Assembly: GCA_900551295.1 (NCBI GenBank)
Contig: URVJ01000022.1
Location: forward strand, 1 to 38,062
Source of the DNA: an uncultured Eubacteriales bacterium
Lineage (GTDB): Bacteria; Bacillota; Clostridia; Oscillospirales; CAG-382
Direction: 5' to 3'
DNA: 38,062 nucleotides
Below the pieces are notes generated by a model that was not told where the DNA came from, searched no databases, and saw only the letters and a program-made list of their open reading frames with translations. The position numbers and the translations under genes were made by a program. Shown piece by piece: positions 7,633 through 15,761 of this stretch; the stretch's first letter is position 1; each line of letters begins with the position of its first letter.

Positions 7633-8700
7633 ATGAATAACAACAGTACATTGGATAAATCCTTTAAGCCAAACATATTCAAAAGAATATTTACGCCCAA
7701 TACCGTGACTATGGCGCTTATCGTAGCGGCATACGTTGCAATTTACTTCTATATAGAATCGGGCAATGCCGGACGTCAGTTTACAAATATGCTGACATCG
7801 GTTTCCTGCTACATAGTGCTTGCGGTTTCGCTCAACCTTGTAGTCGGAATGCTCGGAGAGCTTTCTCTCGGTCACGCAGGTTTCATGTCCGCAGGTCTTT
7901 TCAGCGGCTGTCTGCTTTCCATTGCGCTTGAACCGGTTCTTCCGCTTGAGGTAAGACTTCCTATTTGCATGGTTGTCGGCGGACTGTTCGCAGCGGTTGT
8001 CGGTTTTGTCGTAGGACTTCCGGCACTCCGTCTTAAGGGCGACTATCTTGCAATAGTAACGCTCGGATGCGGCGAAATCATAAAGAACGTAATTACAAAC
8101 CTCGAATTTACCGGCGGTGCGCTCGGTCTTAACACCATTGCCATCTATAAAAAGGCTGACGTTCTGCTTCCGTTTTCCGCGGTTCTCGTATTCCTTACGG
8201 TTCTTGTGGTCATGAACATCAAAAACTCGCGCCACGGCCGCGCTATAATGGCTATACGTGATAACAGAATAGCAGCAGAGGCAACCGGTATCAACGTAAC
8301 TTACTATAAGCTTATAGTTTTCATAATAGCTGCGTTCTTTGCAGGCATGGCAGGCGTTCTTTACGGTCACAGCCTTGCAAATATCAAGGCTACAACCTTT
8401 GACTACAATATGTCTATCGAAGTTCTCGTTATCGTCGTACTCGGCGGCATGGGCAGCATACCCGGCTCGATAATCGCGGCAATCATACTCCGCGCATTGC
8501 CCGAGGCTCTCAGAGAGCTTGCCGATTACAGAATGCTTGCGTACTCGATAGTGCTTATCGTACTCATGCTGCTTAACGCAAATCCGAAGTTTGCGGATCT
8601 CAAGGGCAGAATGAGCATAAAGAATATAATTGCACGTTCAAAGGAACTCAAAGCACAGAAAAAATCCGGCGAAAATACCGGTGCAAAGGAGGGAAAGTAA
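7633..8700 (+). CDS. livM: Branched-chain amino acid ABC transporter permease (LivM-type)
   Basis: This 355-residue membrane protein contains the LivM signatures LGELSLGHAGFMSAG (about residues 75-90), LRLKGDYLAIVTLGCGEI (about 134-151), the coupling loop AIRDNRIAAEATGINV (about 212-228) and LGGMGSIPGSIIAA (about 272-286). It pairs with LivH. The N-terminus has a basic cytoplasmic extension of about 35 residues, and the C-terminus is a Lys/Glu-rich tail of about 35 residues. AAAGGAAA precedes the ATG; the 84-base gap to livH shows no terminator. Confidence 0.95.
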   Translation: MNNNSTLDKSFKPNIFKRIFTPNTVTMALIVAAYVAIYFYIESGNAGRQFTNMLTSVSCYIVLAVSLNLVVGMLGELSLGHAGFMSAGLFSGCLLSIALEPVLPLEVRLPICMVVGGLFAAVVGFVVGLPALRLKGDYLAIVTLGCGEIIKNVITNLEFTGGALGLNTIAIYKKADVLLPFSAVLVFLTVLVVMNIKNSRHGRAIMAIRDNRIAAEATGINVTYYKLIVFIIAAFFAGMAGVLYGHSLANIKATTFDYNMSIEVLVIVVLGGMGSIPGSIIAAIILRALPEALRELADYRMLAYSIVLIVLMLLNANPKFADLKGRMSIKNIIARSKELKAQKKSGENTGAKEGK

Positions 8701-8703
8701 GCC

Positions 8704-9528
8704 ATGAACAAGAATGAAGTTCAGACTCCTATCCTTGAAGTAAGCCATATGGGCATTGAATTCGGCGGACTTAAAGCCGTAAATGACTTTTCACTTACAA
8801 TAGGCAGCTCGGAGATCGTCGGACTTATCGGTCCGAACGGTGCAGGCAAGACTACGGTATTTAACCTGCTTACCGGCGTTTATAAACCCACATCGGGTAC
8901 TATAAAGCTCTGCGGTCAGGTCATGAACGGCAAAAAGACCTATCAGTTTATCCGTGCGGGTGCTGCGCGTACTTTCCAGAACATAAGTCTGTTTAACCAA
9001 ATGTCGGTTATAGATAATGTTAAGGTTGCACTCGGAAATAAGTATAAATATGGCTATCTCAGCGCGACTTTCCATCTACCGAAGTACAGAAAAGCCGAAA
9101 AAGCGGCTGACGCCGAGGCAAGAGAGCTGCTCAAAATATTCGGTCTTGATAAGAAGGCTGATTTTACCGCGTCAAACCTTCCTTACGGCGAACAGAGAAA
9201 GCTCGAAATTGCAAGAGCGCTCGCAACAGGCATGAAGGTGCTGTTTCTCGACGAGCCGGCAGCCGGCATGAACCCGACCGAAACTGCGGAACTTCTCGAA
9301 TGTATCAGAATCATACGTCAGCGTTTCAATATCGCAATTCTTCTTATAGAGCACGATATGAGCCTTGTTATGAATATCTGCGAGAGAATAATGGTTATAG
9401 ACTACGGTCAGACCATAGCTCACGGCAAGCCTGAAGAAATAGCAAGCAACAAGCGTGTTATCGAGGCTTATCTCGGTAAAGACGACGAGGAAGAGGATAA
9501 CGGCGAAGGAGGAAACGCAAATGCTTAA
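8704..9528 (+). CDS. livG: ABC transporter ATPase (LivG-type)
   Basis: This 274-residue nucleotide-binding protein has Walker A GPNGAGKTT near residue 43, a Q-loop AARTFQNISLF, the shortened signature LPYGEQRKLEIARAL typical of LivG, Walker B VLFLDEPAAGMNP, and the H-loop IEHDMSLVMNICER. It energises the LivHM channel with LivF. The ribosome site GGAGGG lies inside the end of livM, so the genes are probably translationally coupled. The C-terminal 20 residues are an acidic Asp/Glu/Gly tail, longer than usual. Confidence 0.95.
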   Translation: MNKNEVQTPILEVSHMGIEFGGLKAVNDFSLTIGSSEIVGLIGPNGAGKTTVFNLLTGVYKPTSGTIKLCGQVMNGKKTYQFIRAGAARTFQNISLFNQMSVIDNVKVALGNKYKYGYLSATFHLPKYRKAEKAADAEARELLKIFGLDKKADFTASNLPYGEQRKLEIARALATGMKVLFLDEPAAGMNPTETAELLECIRIIRQRFNIAILLIEHDMSLVMNICERIMVIDYGQTIAHGKPEEIASNKRVIEAYLGKDDEEEDNGEGGNANA

Positions 9529-10222
9529 AGTAAAGGATCTGAATGTTTCCTACGGTGCGATTCACGCAATACACGATGTCAGCCTTGAGGTGCGCGACGG
9601 TGAAATAGTTTCGCTTATCGGTGCAAACGGCGCAGGCAAGACGACAATTCTTCATACCATAACCGGACTTAAATCCGCGTCAAGCGGCACTATCGAATAC
9701 GACGGCGTTGATCTCAGAAAAACTCCGGCGCATATAATAGTAACAAAAGGACTTGCGCATATTCCCGAAGGACGTCATGTGTTCACAAGCATGACCGTGT
9801 CGGAAAATCTCGAAATGGGCGCATATTCGCGCAAGGACAAGGGAATTGCCGAAAGCCTTGAATTTGTATACAGCAGCTTTCCGCGTCTTAAAGAGCGTTC
9901 CAAGCAGCTTGCAGGCACACTTTCCGGCGGTGAACAGCAGATGCTTGCAATGGGCAGAGCAATTATGTCAAAGCCCAAGCTTGTAGTCATGGACGAACCG
10001 TCAATGGGACTTTCCCCGCTGCTTGTAAAGGAAGTTTTCCATATCATAAAGAAAATGCATCAGTCGGGCATTACGATACTGCTTGTCGAGCAGAACGCAA
10101 AAATGGCGCTGTCCATTGCAGACAGAGCCTACGTCCTCGAAACAGGCAAGATCGTTATGGAAGGCAGCGCAAAAGAGCTTCTCAACGAGCCGAGAGTTAA
10201 GAAAGCATATCTCGGTGCGTAA
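9521..10222 (+). CDS. livF: ABC transporter ATPase (LivF-type)
   Basis: This 233-residue partner ATPase has Walker A GANGAGKTT near residue 34, Q-loop EGRHVFTSMTVSENLEMG (LivF hallmark), signature LSGGEQQMLAMGRA, Walker B LVVMDEPSMGLSP and H-loop VEQNAKMALSIADRAY. The ATG at 9521 is chosen because AAGGAGG lies 7 bases upstream, and it gives the family's usual length. It overlaps the end of livG by 8 bases. It is the last gene of the importer and is followed by a terminator. Confidence 0.95.
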   Translation: MLKVKDLNVSYGAIHAIHDVSLEVRDGEIVSLIGANGAGKTTILHTITGLKSASSGTIEYDGVDLRKTPAHIIVTKGLAHIPEGRHVFTSMTVSENLEMGAYSRKDKGIAESLEFVYSSFPRLKERSKQLAGTLSGGEQQMLAMGRAIMSKPKLVVMDEPSMGLSPLLVKEVFHIIKKMHQSGITILLVEQNAKMALSIADRAYVLETGKIVMEGSAKELLNEPRVKKAYLGA

Positions 10223-10243
10223 AACAAACGTATATATCAAGTT

Positions 10244-10282
10244 TACCCTGTCGATTATAATTTCGGCAGGGTATTTATATTT
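10244..10282 (+). terminator. Terminator of the liv operon
   Basis: TACCCTG.CG (10244-10252) pairs with CG.CAGGGTA (10264-10272), followed by a T-rich tract. It lies 21 bases after the livF stop. Confidence 0.75.
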
Positions 10283-10292
10283 GTCTTTAGGC

Positions 10293-10667
10293 TTAAAGTT
10301 TTGTAATTGTTACCTTGGTTCCGTCTGAGATTTCGGCAAGAGCGTCAAGTCCCGACTCGACTTTTCCGAGCTTTATAAGGTCGTCGGAATAGCTGAACGG
10401 TTTGTAGAATATTGCAATGTTTCCCCATGGCGCATATACCGTAACGTCGCCTGACGCGGGTTCGGCGCCTTTGGCAGCGCTGTCCTCGGTGAGTTTGTTG
10501 TCAAATCTTATGATTTTTTCGGTACTGTTGTAGTCCTCAATGTTTACTTCAAGCGGCAGACGTGATATAAGATCCTTTGCCGTCAGATTATCGTAAAGCG
10601 ATATTTCTGCACTTCCGTTGTCCCACGAGAGCAGAATTTTCTGTACTATTCGGAGGTGCTGTCGCTT
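10293..10667 (-). pseudogene. Cyclophilin-like domain, out of frame with the upstream flavodoxin
   Basis: The leftward frame from about 10667 to TAA at 10293-10295 encodes about 110 residues of a cyclophilin-like fold (Cyclophil_like2-type). It contains the typical pieces AEISLYDNLTAKDLISRLPL, NIEDYNSTEKI, VTVYAPWGNIAIFYKPF and LIKLGKVESGLDALAE. There is no plausible start codon or ribosome site. Upstream it joins the flavodoxin gene exactly if one base is added to, or the ribosome slips back by one on, the A6 run at 10666-10671. It is therefore most likely the C-terminal domain of the flavodoxin lipoprotein, cut off by an indel, by programmed or slippage frameshifting, or by a sequence error. 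Confidence 0.75.
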
Positions 10668-11722
10668 TTTTCAAAGCCGTTTTGCGCAAACCAGTCGGTG
10701 ATGACCGAATCCGATGACGAGGACGAACCGCGCAGTCCCGTTCCGATCTTTGCGTCGGGCAGAGCAGAAATGAGAGCCGAAACAGATGCCGATATGCCGC
10801 TTCCGCCGCTTGTACAGAACGGAATTACCGTCTTTCCCGAAAAATCATAGCTTTCGGTAAACGTGTTTATGATTTTAGGCATTGTACCCCACCAAATAGG
10901 GTAGCCGAGAAAAATAACGTCGTAGTTTTCAAAATTTTCGATTTTTTCCAATATTTTGGGACGTGCGTTTTCGTCATGCTGCTCGGTATTTGCACGGCAG
11001 TTGTCGTTGGAATAGTTGATGTCGTCGCTTGTGTAGGGCGTTTCGGGGACTATTTCAAATATGTCTGAACCCGACAGTGCGGCAATTTTTTCGGCAAATG
11101 CCTTTGTGTTGCCCTTGACGGAAAAATATGCGACAAGGCTCTTTGTCCCGGTCTGTGTTTCGGAATTATCCGACGGAGATTGTTCGGCATTATTATCGGG
11201 AGTAACGGGCGTTTTGTCGGGTTGACCTGAGGTATCGTCTTTTGTGAGAGTGACGGTCTTTGTCGGGTCGTCCCAGCTTACACCGTAACCGAAGCTCTCT
11301 GCAATAAAGCGTATCGGCAGCATGGTGCGGTCGTTTATAATCTCGGGCGGAGTGTCAAGAGTATGTTCTTCGCCGTTAAGATAAGCTTTTTCAGAGCCGA
11401 TAGTCAGTTTTATCTGATTTGTTCCGCAGTCGAGCGTAACGGTGCGCGTTTGACCGTCCCAGCTTACGTCTCCGCCCATCTCGGTTACAACCGCACGCAC
11501 GGGAAGAAGCGTTCTGCCGTTTACAATGACGGGACAGGTGCCGTTTTCATCAATGGGAGTTTTTGTTCTGTCCGCGCTCATTTCGGGATCGTCTATTGTG
11601 AGTTTGATTTCGGACGCGCCGGATTTAAGTGCCGTTTCGTTCTGCACAGGTGCAGAGCACCCTGTAAGCGCAAGTGCTATGCACATCAGAAAACTGAGTG
11701 CGGTACAGACAATTTTTTTCAT
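10646..11722 (-). CDS. Lipoprotein with stalk (copper amine oxidase-like) domain and flavodoxin domain
   Basis: This 358-residue protein has a lipobox LTGC (Cys22), a copper-amine-oxidase N-terminal-like "stalk" domain (about residues 40-155, with two TLLPVRAV/TMLPIRFIAESFGY-type repeats) and a flavodoxin fold (about 185-350). The fold has the FMN phosphate loop FSVKGNTK and an IFLGYPIWWGTMP segment. It is probably an extracellular, membrane-anchored electron carrier or flavoprotein. The ATG at 11722 has AGGAGG upstream and makes a proper signal peptide. The protein ends at TAG 10646, just after the FMN domain and only eight codons past an A6 run (10666-10671). A -1 shift there would add the cyclophilin-like domain. 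Last member of the leftward operon. Confidence 0.85.
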   Translation of the reverse strand: MKKIVCTALSFLMCIALALTGCSAPVQNETALKSGASEIKLTIDDPEMSADRTKTPIDENGTCPVIVNGRTLLPVRAVVTEMGGDVSWDGQTRTVTLDCGTNQIKLTIGSEKAYLNGEEHTLDTPPEIINDRTMLPIRFIAESFGYGVSWDDPTKTVTLTKDDTSGQPDKTPVTPDNNAEQSPSDNSETQTGTKSLVAYFSVKGNTKAFAEKIAALSGSDIFEIVPETPYTSDDINYSNDNCRANTEQHDENARPKILEKIENFENYDVIFLGYPIWWGTMPKIINTFTESYDFSGKTVIPFCTSGGSGISASVSALISALPDAKIGTGLRGSSSSSDSVITDWFAQNGFEKSDSTSE

Positions 11723-11774
11723 GTTAAAGCCTCCTCTTGTAAAGAAAGTCCGAAGTACGCGGTTTAACCGACGT

Positions 11775-12314
11775 TTACTTATGCGTTTTTGCTTGCCTCG
11801 TATCTTCATTGTATGCCTTTGTGGATTTGATTTCGCCTGTCTGCCATGCTCCTGTGCCGTAGATTATACCTGCCTCTTTTGCGCCGTCAAGGCAGTCCTC
11901 GGTAAAGCCGCGGAAGGTTTCAAGCGTGCGTTCGAGGGTTTTTCCTGTTTGTGTCGGCGGCAGTCATGATGAAATAGAAGTCCTTGTCAGCGATTTCCGT
12001 GTATCTCGGAACGGTTCTGTCGATAAACGTCTTTATCTGACCGCATACCGAGTAGAAATAAACGGGTGTGGACAGCACTATTACGTCGGCAGAAACCATT
12101 TTGTCAAGTATCTGCGCCATGTCGTCCTTCTGCACGCACTTGTGGGCGGTATTGCAGGCACCGCAGCCGCGGCGGTAGTTTAGTTGTAGTCTGCAAGAAA
12201 GATTTTTTCCACGCTGTTGCCGGCGTCTTTTGCGCCCTGTGTAAATCTGTCGCAGAGAATGTCTAAATTTCCGTTTCTTCTGGGGCTTGATGAGATAATA
12301 AGTATATTTTTCAT
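11775..12314 (-). pseudogene. NAD(P)H-dependent FMN reductase / flavodoxin-fold oxidoreductase, two frameshifts
   Basis: The gene starts MKNILIISSSPRRNGN at 12314 with AAGGAG upstream, a flavodoxin-fold FMN reductase start with its phosphate loop. The frame stops after FLADYN (near 12180) but resumes in another frame as YRRGCGACNTAHKCVQKDDM, through VIVLSTPVYFYSVCGQIKTFIDR and FIMTAADTNRKN. A second break, one extra C near 11937-11940, is needed to read on through TLETFRGFTEDCLDGAKEAG to a stop at 11775. Restored length is about 180 residues, normal for the family. The Cys cluster GCGAC..AHKC is kept, but an expected Cys at the start of YCxGCG is Arg. As given, no full protein can be made. 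Confidence 0.8.
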
Positions 12315-12315
12315 G

Positions 12316-12639
12316 TCAATTCTCCTTATATATTTCCTTTGCCAAGTTGAAAGCCGCCCATGCTTTGGGCCAGCCTGCATAAAATGCGGCGTGTGTGATA
12401 ATCTCGGCTATTTCCTCTTTGGTAACGCCGTAATTTTTTGCGTTCTGGATATGAAATTTCAAAGAGCTGTCGAGAATTCCGCTTGCCATAAGCGCAGTTA
12501 CCGTTACAATGCTTCTGTCACGCGCCGAGAGCTTGTCCTCTCTTGCCCAGACCTCGCCGAAAAGCACGTCGTCGTTGAGATGTGCAAATTCGGGTGCGAA
12601 TTCCCCGAGTGCGTCTCTGCCTGCGGTTAATTTTTCCAT
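12316..12639 (-). CDS. Carboxymuconolactone decarboxylase-like (AhpD-fold) protein
   Basis: This 107-residue all-helical protein matches the CMD/AhpD-like family in pattern: LSARDRSIVTVTALMASG, then HIQNAKNYGVTKEEIAEIITHAAFYAGWPKAW. The redox CxxC of true AhpD proteins is absent, so it is unlikely to be a peroxidase reductant. Gut bacteria often carry this type beside a cupin and an FMN reductase, as here; the true reaction is not established. AGGAGG lies 8 bases before the ATG. The next gene's ATG follows one base after its stop, so the two are tightly coupled. Confidence 0.88.
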   Translation of the reverse strand: MEKLTAGRDALGEFAPEFAHLNDDVLFGEVWAREDKLSARDRSIVTVTALMASGILDSSLKFHIQNAKNYGVTKEEIAEIITHAAFYAGWPKAWAAFNLAKEIYKEN

Positions 12640-12666
12640 GATAATTCCTCCTTTAAAACGTTTGTT

Positions 12667-13068
12667 TCAGAGTGCGCTGTATTCTACGTCGCTTACGGGT
12701 TTGCACCACTCGGTTTTACATTCTTCACCCGGAACTTCTATTGCAAGGTGAGAGAACCACGAATCCTTTGCCGCACCATGCCAGTGCTTGACTTCTGCTG
12801 GTATGTTTACTACGTCTCCGGGTTTTAATTTTCTTGCCGGTTTGCCATCTTCTCTGTACCAGCCTTCTCCGCTTATTGCTATGAGAATCTGACCGCCGCC
12901 TTTCTTTGCGTGGTGTATGTGATAATTGTTGCGGCAGCCGGGTTCAAAAGTTACGTTTGCGATGCCGACCTGCTCGGTTGAAAGCATACCGAGATAGCTG
13001 TTTCCGGTAAAGTATTTTGCATATGCGGTGTTGGGCTGTCCGATAGGGAAAATTGTCTGATCTTTCAT
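12667..13068 (-). CDS. Cupin-domain protein
   Basis: This 133-residue protein has a single cupin barrel. Motif 1 is PGCRNNYHIHHAKKGGGQ (about residues 44-61), with the metal-binding HxH and Gln in place of the common Glu. Motif 2 is PGDVVNIPAEVKHWHGA (about 83-99), with its His. It likely binds a divalent metal. Small cupins of this type travel with CMD-like proteins in anaerobes, which fits the next gene; no substrate can be deduced. AAGGAG lies upstream of the ATG, and its start lies 6 bases after the preceding gene. Confidence 0.9.
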   Translation of the reverse strand: MKDQTIFPIGQPNTAYAKYFTGNSYLGMLSTEQVGIANVTFEPGCRNNYHIHHAKKGGGQILIAISGEGWYREDGKPARKLKPGDVVNIPAEVKHWHGAAKDSWFSHLAIEVPGEECKTEWCKPVSDVEYSAL

Positions 13069-13074
13069 TGTCTT

Positions 13075-13410
13075 TCACTCCTTGATCTGTTTTTTGAGTT
13101 TATAAATAAGGCAGTCTGTGTTTTCAAGCTGTTTTTCGAGAGTGTGTATCTTGTCAAGAGTGCGCGAACGCTGTTTTTTCAATATTTCAAGGCATTTTTC
13201 GCACTTTCCGCCGTCAGAGTACATAAATTTCATATATGCCTTTGCGTGTTCGCTGTCAAGACCTGCGTCCTTTAACGACATCATAAGGCTTATACATTCT
13301 ATGTCAGAGTCTGCAAAGTCGCATTCGCTGCGACAAAGACCGCAGCTTTTGCATTCGTCGAACATTTCTGACGGTACCGAATATTTTTCGCACAATTCCT
13401 TTTTTGTCAC
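13075..13410 (-). CDS. Cys-rich MerR-like putative regulator
   Basis: This protein of about 111 residues starts with GTG at 13410 (GAGGTG 6 bases upstream; a TTG at 13431 is less likely). The N-terminal half resembles a MerR-type winged helix (KKELCEKYSVPSEMFDEC, then DIECISLMMSLKDAGLDSEHAKAYMKFM). The C-terminal half is a coiled coil (QRSRTLDKIHTLEKQLEN). Where MerR proteins have the wing there is a cluster C-x2-C-x2-C-x3-C (CKSCGLCRSEC), and a second C-x2-C follows near residue 70 (GGKCEKC). This suggests metal or iron-sulfur binding and thus redox or metal sensing; that is inference. It is first gene of the operon that includes cupin, CMD-like and flavoproteins, and could autoregulate it. 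Confidence 0.7.
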   Translation of the reverse strand: MTKKELCEKYSVPSEMFDECKSCGLCRSECDFADSDIECISLMMSLKDAGLDSEHAKAYMKFMYSDGGKCEKCLEILKKQRSRTLDKIHTLEKQLENTDCLIYKLKKQIKE

Positions 13411-13428
13411 GCTTTTCACCTCTTTATA

Positions 13429-13464
13429 CAAAAAAATACAGACATCTTTTCATGACGTCTGTAT
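13429..13464 (-). terminator. Terminator of the LysR gene, overlapping the next operon's promoter
   Basis: ATACAGAC/GTCTGTAT (13436-13443 with 13457-13464) and a T tract on the - strand (A run 13429-13436). A transcript starting at the promoter below (near 13456) lacks the first arm, so only read-through from the LysR gene should be stopped. Confidence 0.8.
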
Positions 13465-13491
13465 TATAGCATATTGAATGTGAAATGTAAA
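13463..13491 (-). promoter_or_regulatory. Promoter of the cupin/flavoprotein operon
   Basis: On the - strand TTTACA (13486-13491), a 17-base spacer and a perfect TATAAT (13463-13468). The start would be near 13456, about 45 bases upstream of the GTG at 13410. Confidence 0.8.
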
Positions 13492-13507
13492 ATACTTATA
13501 CTGTATA

Positions 13508-14383
13508 TTATGAAATGCCTTTGATGTATTCCTTTGCGAAATCAATAAAACCGTCGGTGACAGCCGAATGGATCTGATTTTTCTTCCATACCATTACCGA
13601 ACCGAATTCAAGCTTCGGGTAAAGCGGAATAAATTTCAGATTGTCGAATTTGCTGTCAAGCTCTATCGACAGAACAACGCCCATATTTTTGCCCGCAATT
13701 ACGGCGGCATTGTACAGAAGGTCGTATATCATGGAAATTTCGAGCTTGTCGTAAAAGTCGCCGAACCATGCTTTAAGCTCGTTCTGAACCATAAGCCGCT
13801 GCGGCATGATAAGCGGAACGCTGCAAAGATCCGAAGGCGTTATGAATTCCTTATCGTAAAGTCCCGAATCCATGTGAACGACGGCACCCCATATTTCTCT
13901 TTGCGGCAGCCTTAAAAATTCGTATCTGCTTATATCGACGGGATCCGAGAGCAAGCCTATGTCGGCAAGTCCTCTGTCAAGTCTGTCTTTGATATTGTCG
14001 CCGTTTGCGCTGTACAGACGGCAGTTTACGCCGGGATTTTTGTCTTTAAAGGCGCAGAGTATATCCGAAAACAGCGAAAAACTTTTGAATTCTCCGCTTG
14101 CAATGTCGAGCATTCCGTGAAGTTCGTCTGAACCCGAAAGTTCCTCCGCAGTTTTTTCCGCAAGAGAGATTATTTCTCCGGCACGGCGTTTGAGCAGCAG
14201 TCCGTCATCGGTAAGCGTAATGCTGTGGCTGCCGCGTTCAAAAAGCTTTACGCCGAGCTCCTCTTCAAGCTGCATAAGCTGACGCGAAAGGGTAGGCTGG
14301 GTTACGTGAAGCAGTGCCGCGGCTTTTGTTATGTTTGCCTCTCGCGCGACGGCAAGAAAATATTTAAGCGTTCGCAGTTCCAT
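13508..14383 (-). CDS. LysR-family transcriptional regulator
   Basis: This 291-residue protein has an N-terminal winged HTH (residues 1-60: LRTLKYFLAVAREANITKAA, LHVTQPTLSRQLMQLEEELG) and a type 2 binding-protein-like effector domain (about 90-290). The ATG at 14383 (residue MELRT) is chosen because GCGGAG lies upstream and LysR proteins start there; an upstream in-frame ATG would add 18 atypical residues. It is the third gene of the leftward kinase/binding-protein unit, 28 bases after the lipoprotein gene. It also sits directly upstream of the cupin/flavoprotein operon, which by genome habit makes that operon a possible target. Confidence 0.9.
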   Translation of the reverse strand: MELRTLKYFLAVAREANITKAAALLHVTQPTLSRQLMQLEEELGVKLFERGSHSITLTDDGLLLKRRAGEIISLAEKTAEELSGSDELHGMLDIASGEFKSFSLFSDILCAFKDKNPGVNCRLYSANGDNIKDRLDRGLADIGLLSDPVDISRYEFLRLPQREIWGAVVHMDSGLYDKEFITPSDLCSVPLIMPQRLMVQNELKAWFGDFYDKLEISMIYDLLYNAAVIAGKNMGVVLSIELDSKFDNLKFIPLYPKLEFGSVMVWKKNQIHSAVTDGFIDFAKEYIKGIS

Positions 14384-14411
14384 GTTTTTTGTCCACTCCG
14401 CTGTATGTTTA

Positions 14412-15740
14412 TTATTCGTGGAAAACGGACTTTTCATATCCGTCTTTTATTATGGTATTGCAGTCTTTATCGAGTTCCGCTGCGACTTGCGCGGGAGTTT
14501 TTGTGTTGTTGATAAGATCCTGCATATGCCTGTAAAACACTTTTCTTACGCCGAGCCAGTCGGGATTTCCTCCCGTAAAATTAACTCCCGTATCGCTGTT
14601 GTTTATATATTTTTCAACGCGCCGGAGCGTGTTCGCATATTTTTTGAAGATCTTATCGCTGCACGGTATTGCGCTTGCGGAATAGTCGAGATAGTCGCTT
14701 TCGTAAATGAATTTTACAAAGGCTTTTGCGGCGTCGAGCCTGTCCTTGTCGCCGTTGTCGAAAACCTCGAACCCCGAGAGAAAATTGGTGCTTAATCCTC
14801 CTGATACGCACGGAAAGTTTACAAGTCCGTAATCGCACGAAAAGTTCTGAATATTTCCGAGATTTGCAACAAAGAATGCAAGCTGACCGTTTAACCACAG
14901 GTCGAAATTGTCAAGTATATCGCGGTATGCGGAGTTATCCGACATATACCCTTTGTCAATGCAGTTTTTTATCCACTCAAGACCTGCTATGCCTTCGGGA
15001 GCTTCAAGATTGAAATAACCGTCTTTGTCAAAAAAGCTGCTGCCCTGAGAACGTATATACGTCATTATATGTGTGTCGCCCTGATTGTTTTTAGCATAGA
15101 GCGGCAGAGGAAAAGACGTTTCGGGCATGGATTTTCTGAGCTTTTCAAGTATGGTTTCCCATTCTTCCATGCTCCATGTCTGAATAACGTCGTTGTCGGT
15201 GATAAATTCATCAAGTCCGGCGTTTTTAAAGATGTCCTTATTGTAGGCGAGTACGTTCTGACGGTAGAGATACGGCAGCATATAAGTTTTGCCGTTTGCC
15301 CTACTCTGCGACAGGAAGACTGGAGCGATGTCGTTCTGAATTTCGGGAGTTATAATGTCGTCAAGCGGCACAACTCGTCCCGTATGGATATGCGATTCCA
15401 TAGTGAAATAGTCGTTGAAAAGTACGTCGGTGCTGTCCGGCGTATCAAAACTTTCCTCGATTGCGGAGAGTTCACGCTCGTTGTCATATTGAATTACGTT
15501 AATTATGACATTTGCTTTGTCATATTGTTCGGAAAATGATTCCGCCGCTTTTTCCAAAAACTGTGACGCAGACTGAACGTCGGGATTTATAAACGCTACG
15601 TCAAATGTAATCGCAGGAACTTTTACGTTTATTCGGACGGCCTTTTCTGTTTCCGCAAGACCGCAGCCGGAAGAAAATGTGCAGATTGTTATGCAGCAAA
15701 GCATAATGCAGAGGTTTTTTGCAAATTTATTAAAACTCAT
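14412..15740 (-). CDS. Extracellular solute-binding lipoprotein (SBP family 1), without permeases
   Basis: This 442-residue protein has a lipoprotein signal ending FSSGC (Cys26) and a family 1 binding fold of the sugar-binding class. Typical segments are VLFNDYFTMESHIHTGRVVPLDDI, NGKTYMLPYLYRQNVLAYNKDIFKNAGLDEF and MEEWETILEKLRKS. AGGAGC lies upstream of the ATG. No ABC permease or ATPase is nearby. Instead it lies 21 bases behind a hybrid histidine kinase with an extracellular sensor domain. This makes it a candidate ligand-presenting partner of the kinase rather than (or besides) a transport component; that role is inference. Confidence 0.88.
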   Translation of the reverse strand: MSFNKFAKNLCIMLCCITICTFSSGCGLAETEKAVRINVKVPAITFDVAFINPDVQSASQFLEKAAESFSEQYDKANVIINVIQYDNERELSAIEESFDTPDSTDVLFNDYFTMESHIHTGRVVPLDDIITPEIQNDIAPVFLSQSRANGKTYMLPYLYRQNVLAYNKDIFKNAGLDEFITDNDVIQTWSMEEWETILEKLRKSMPETSFPLPLYAKNNQGDTHIMTYIRSQGSSFFDKDGYFNLEAPEGIAGLEWIKNCIDKGYMSDNSAYRDILDNFDLWLNGQLAFFVANLGNIQNFSCDYGLVNFPCVSGGLSTNFLSGFEVFDNGDKDRLDAAKAFVKFIYESDYLDYSASAIPCSDKIFKKYANTLRRVEKYINNSDTGVNFTGGNPDWLGVRKVFYRHMQDLINNTKTPAQVAAELDKDCNTIIKDGYEKSVFHE

Positions 15741-15761
15741 ATATGTCTGCTCCTGACAATT

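Noticed and set aside
7378..8370. Long leftward open frame (330 codons) opposite livH/livM
   Set aside because: It runs antisense to two clearly conserved permeases, has no ribosome site, and its Cys/His/Tyr-rich translation is a mirror of the membrane-protein codons.
10244..10282. Terminator considered shared with the leftward flavodoxin operon
   Set aside because: The leftward operon ends at 10293, but on the - strand no good T tract follows the hairpin, so only the rightward function is supported.
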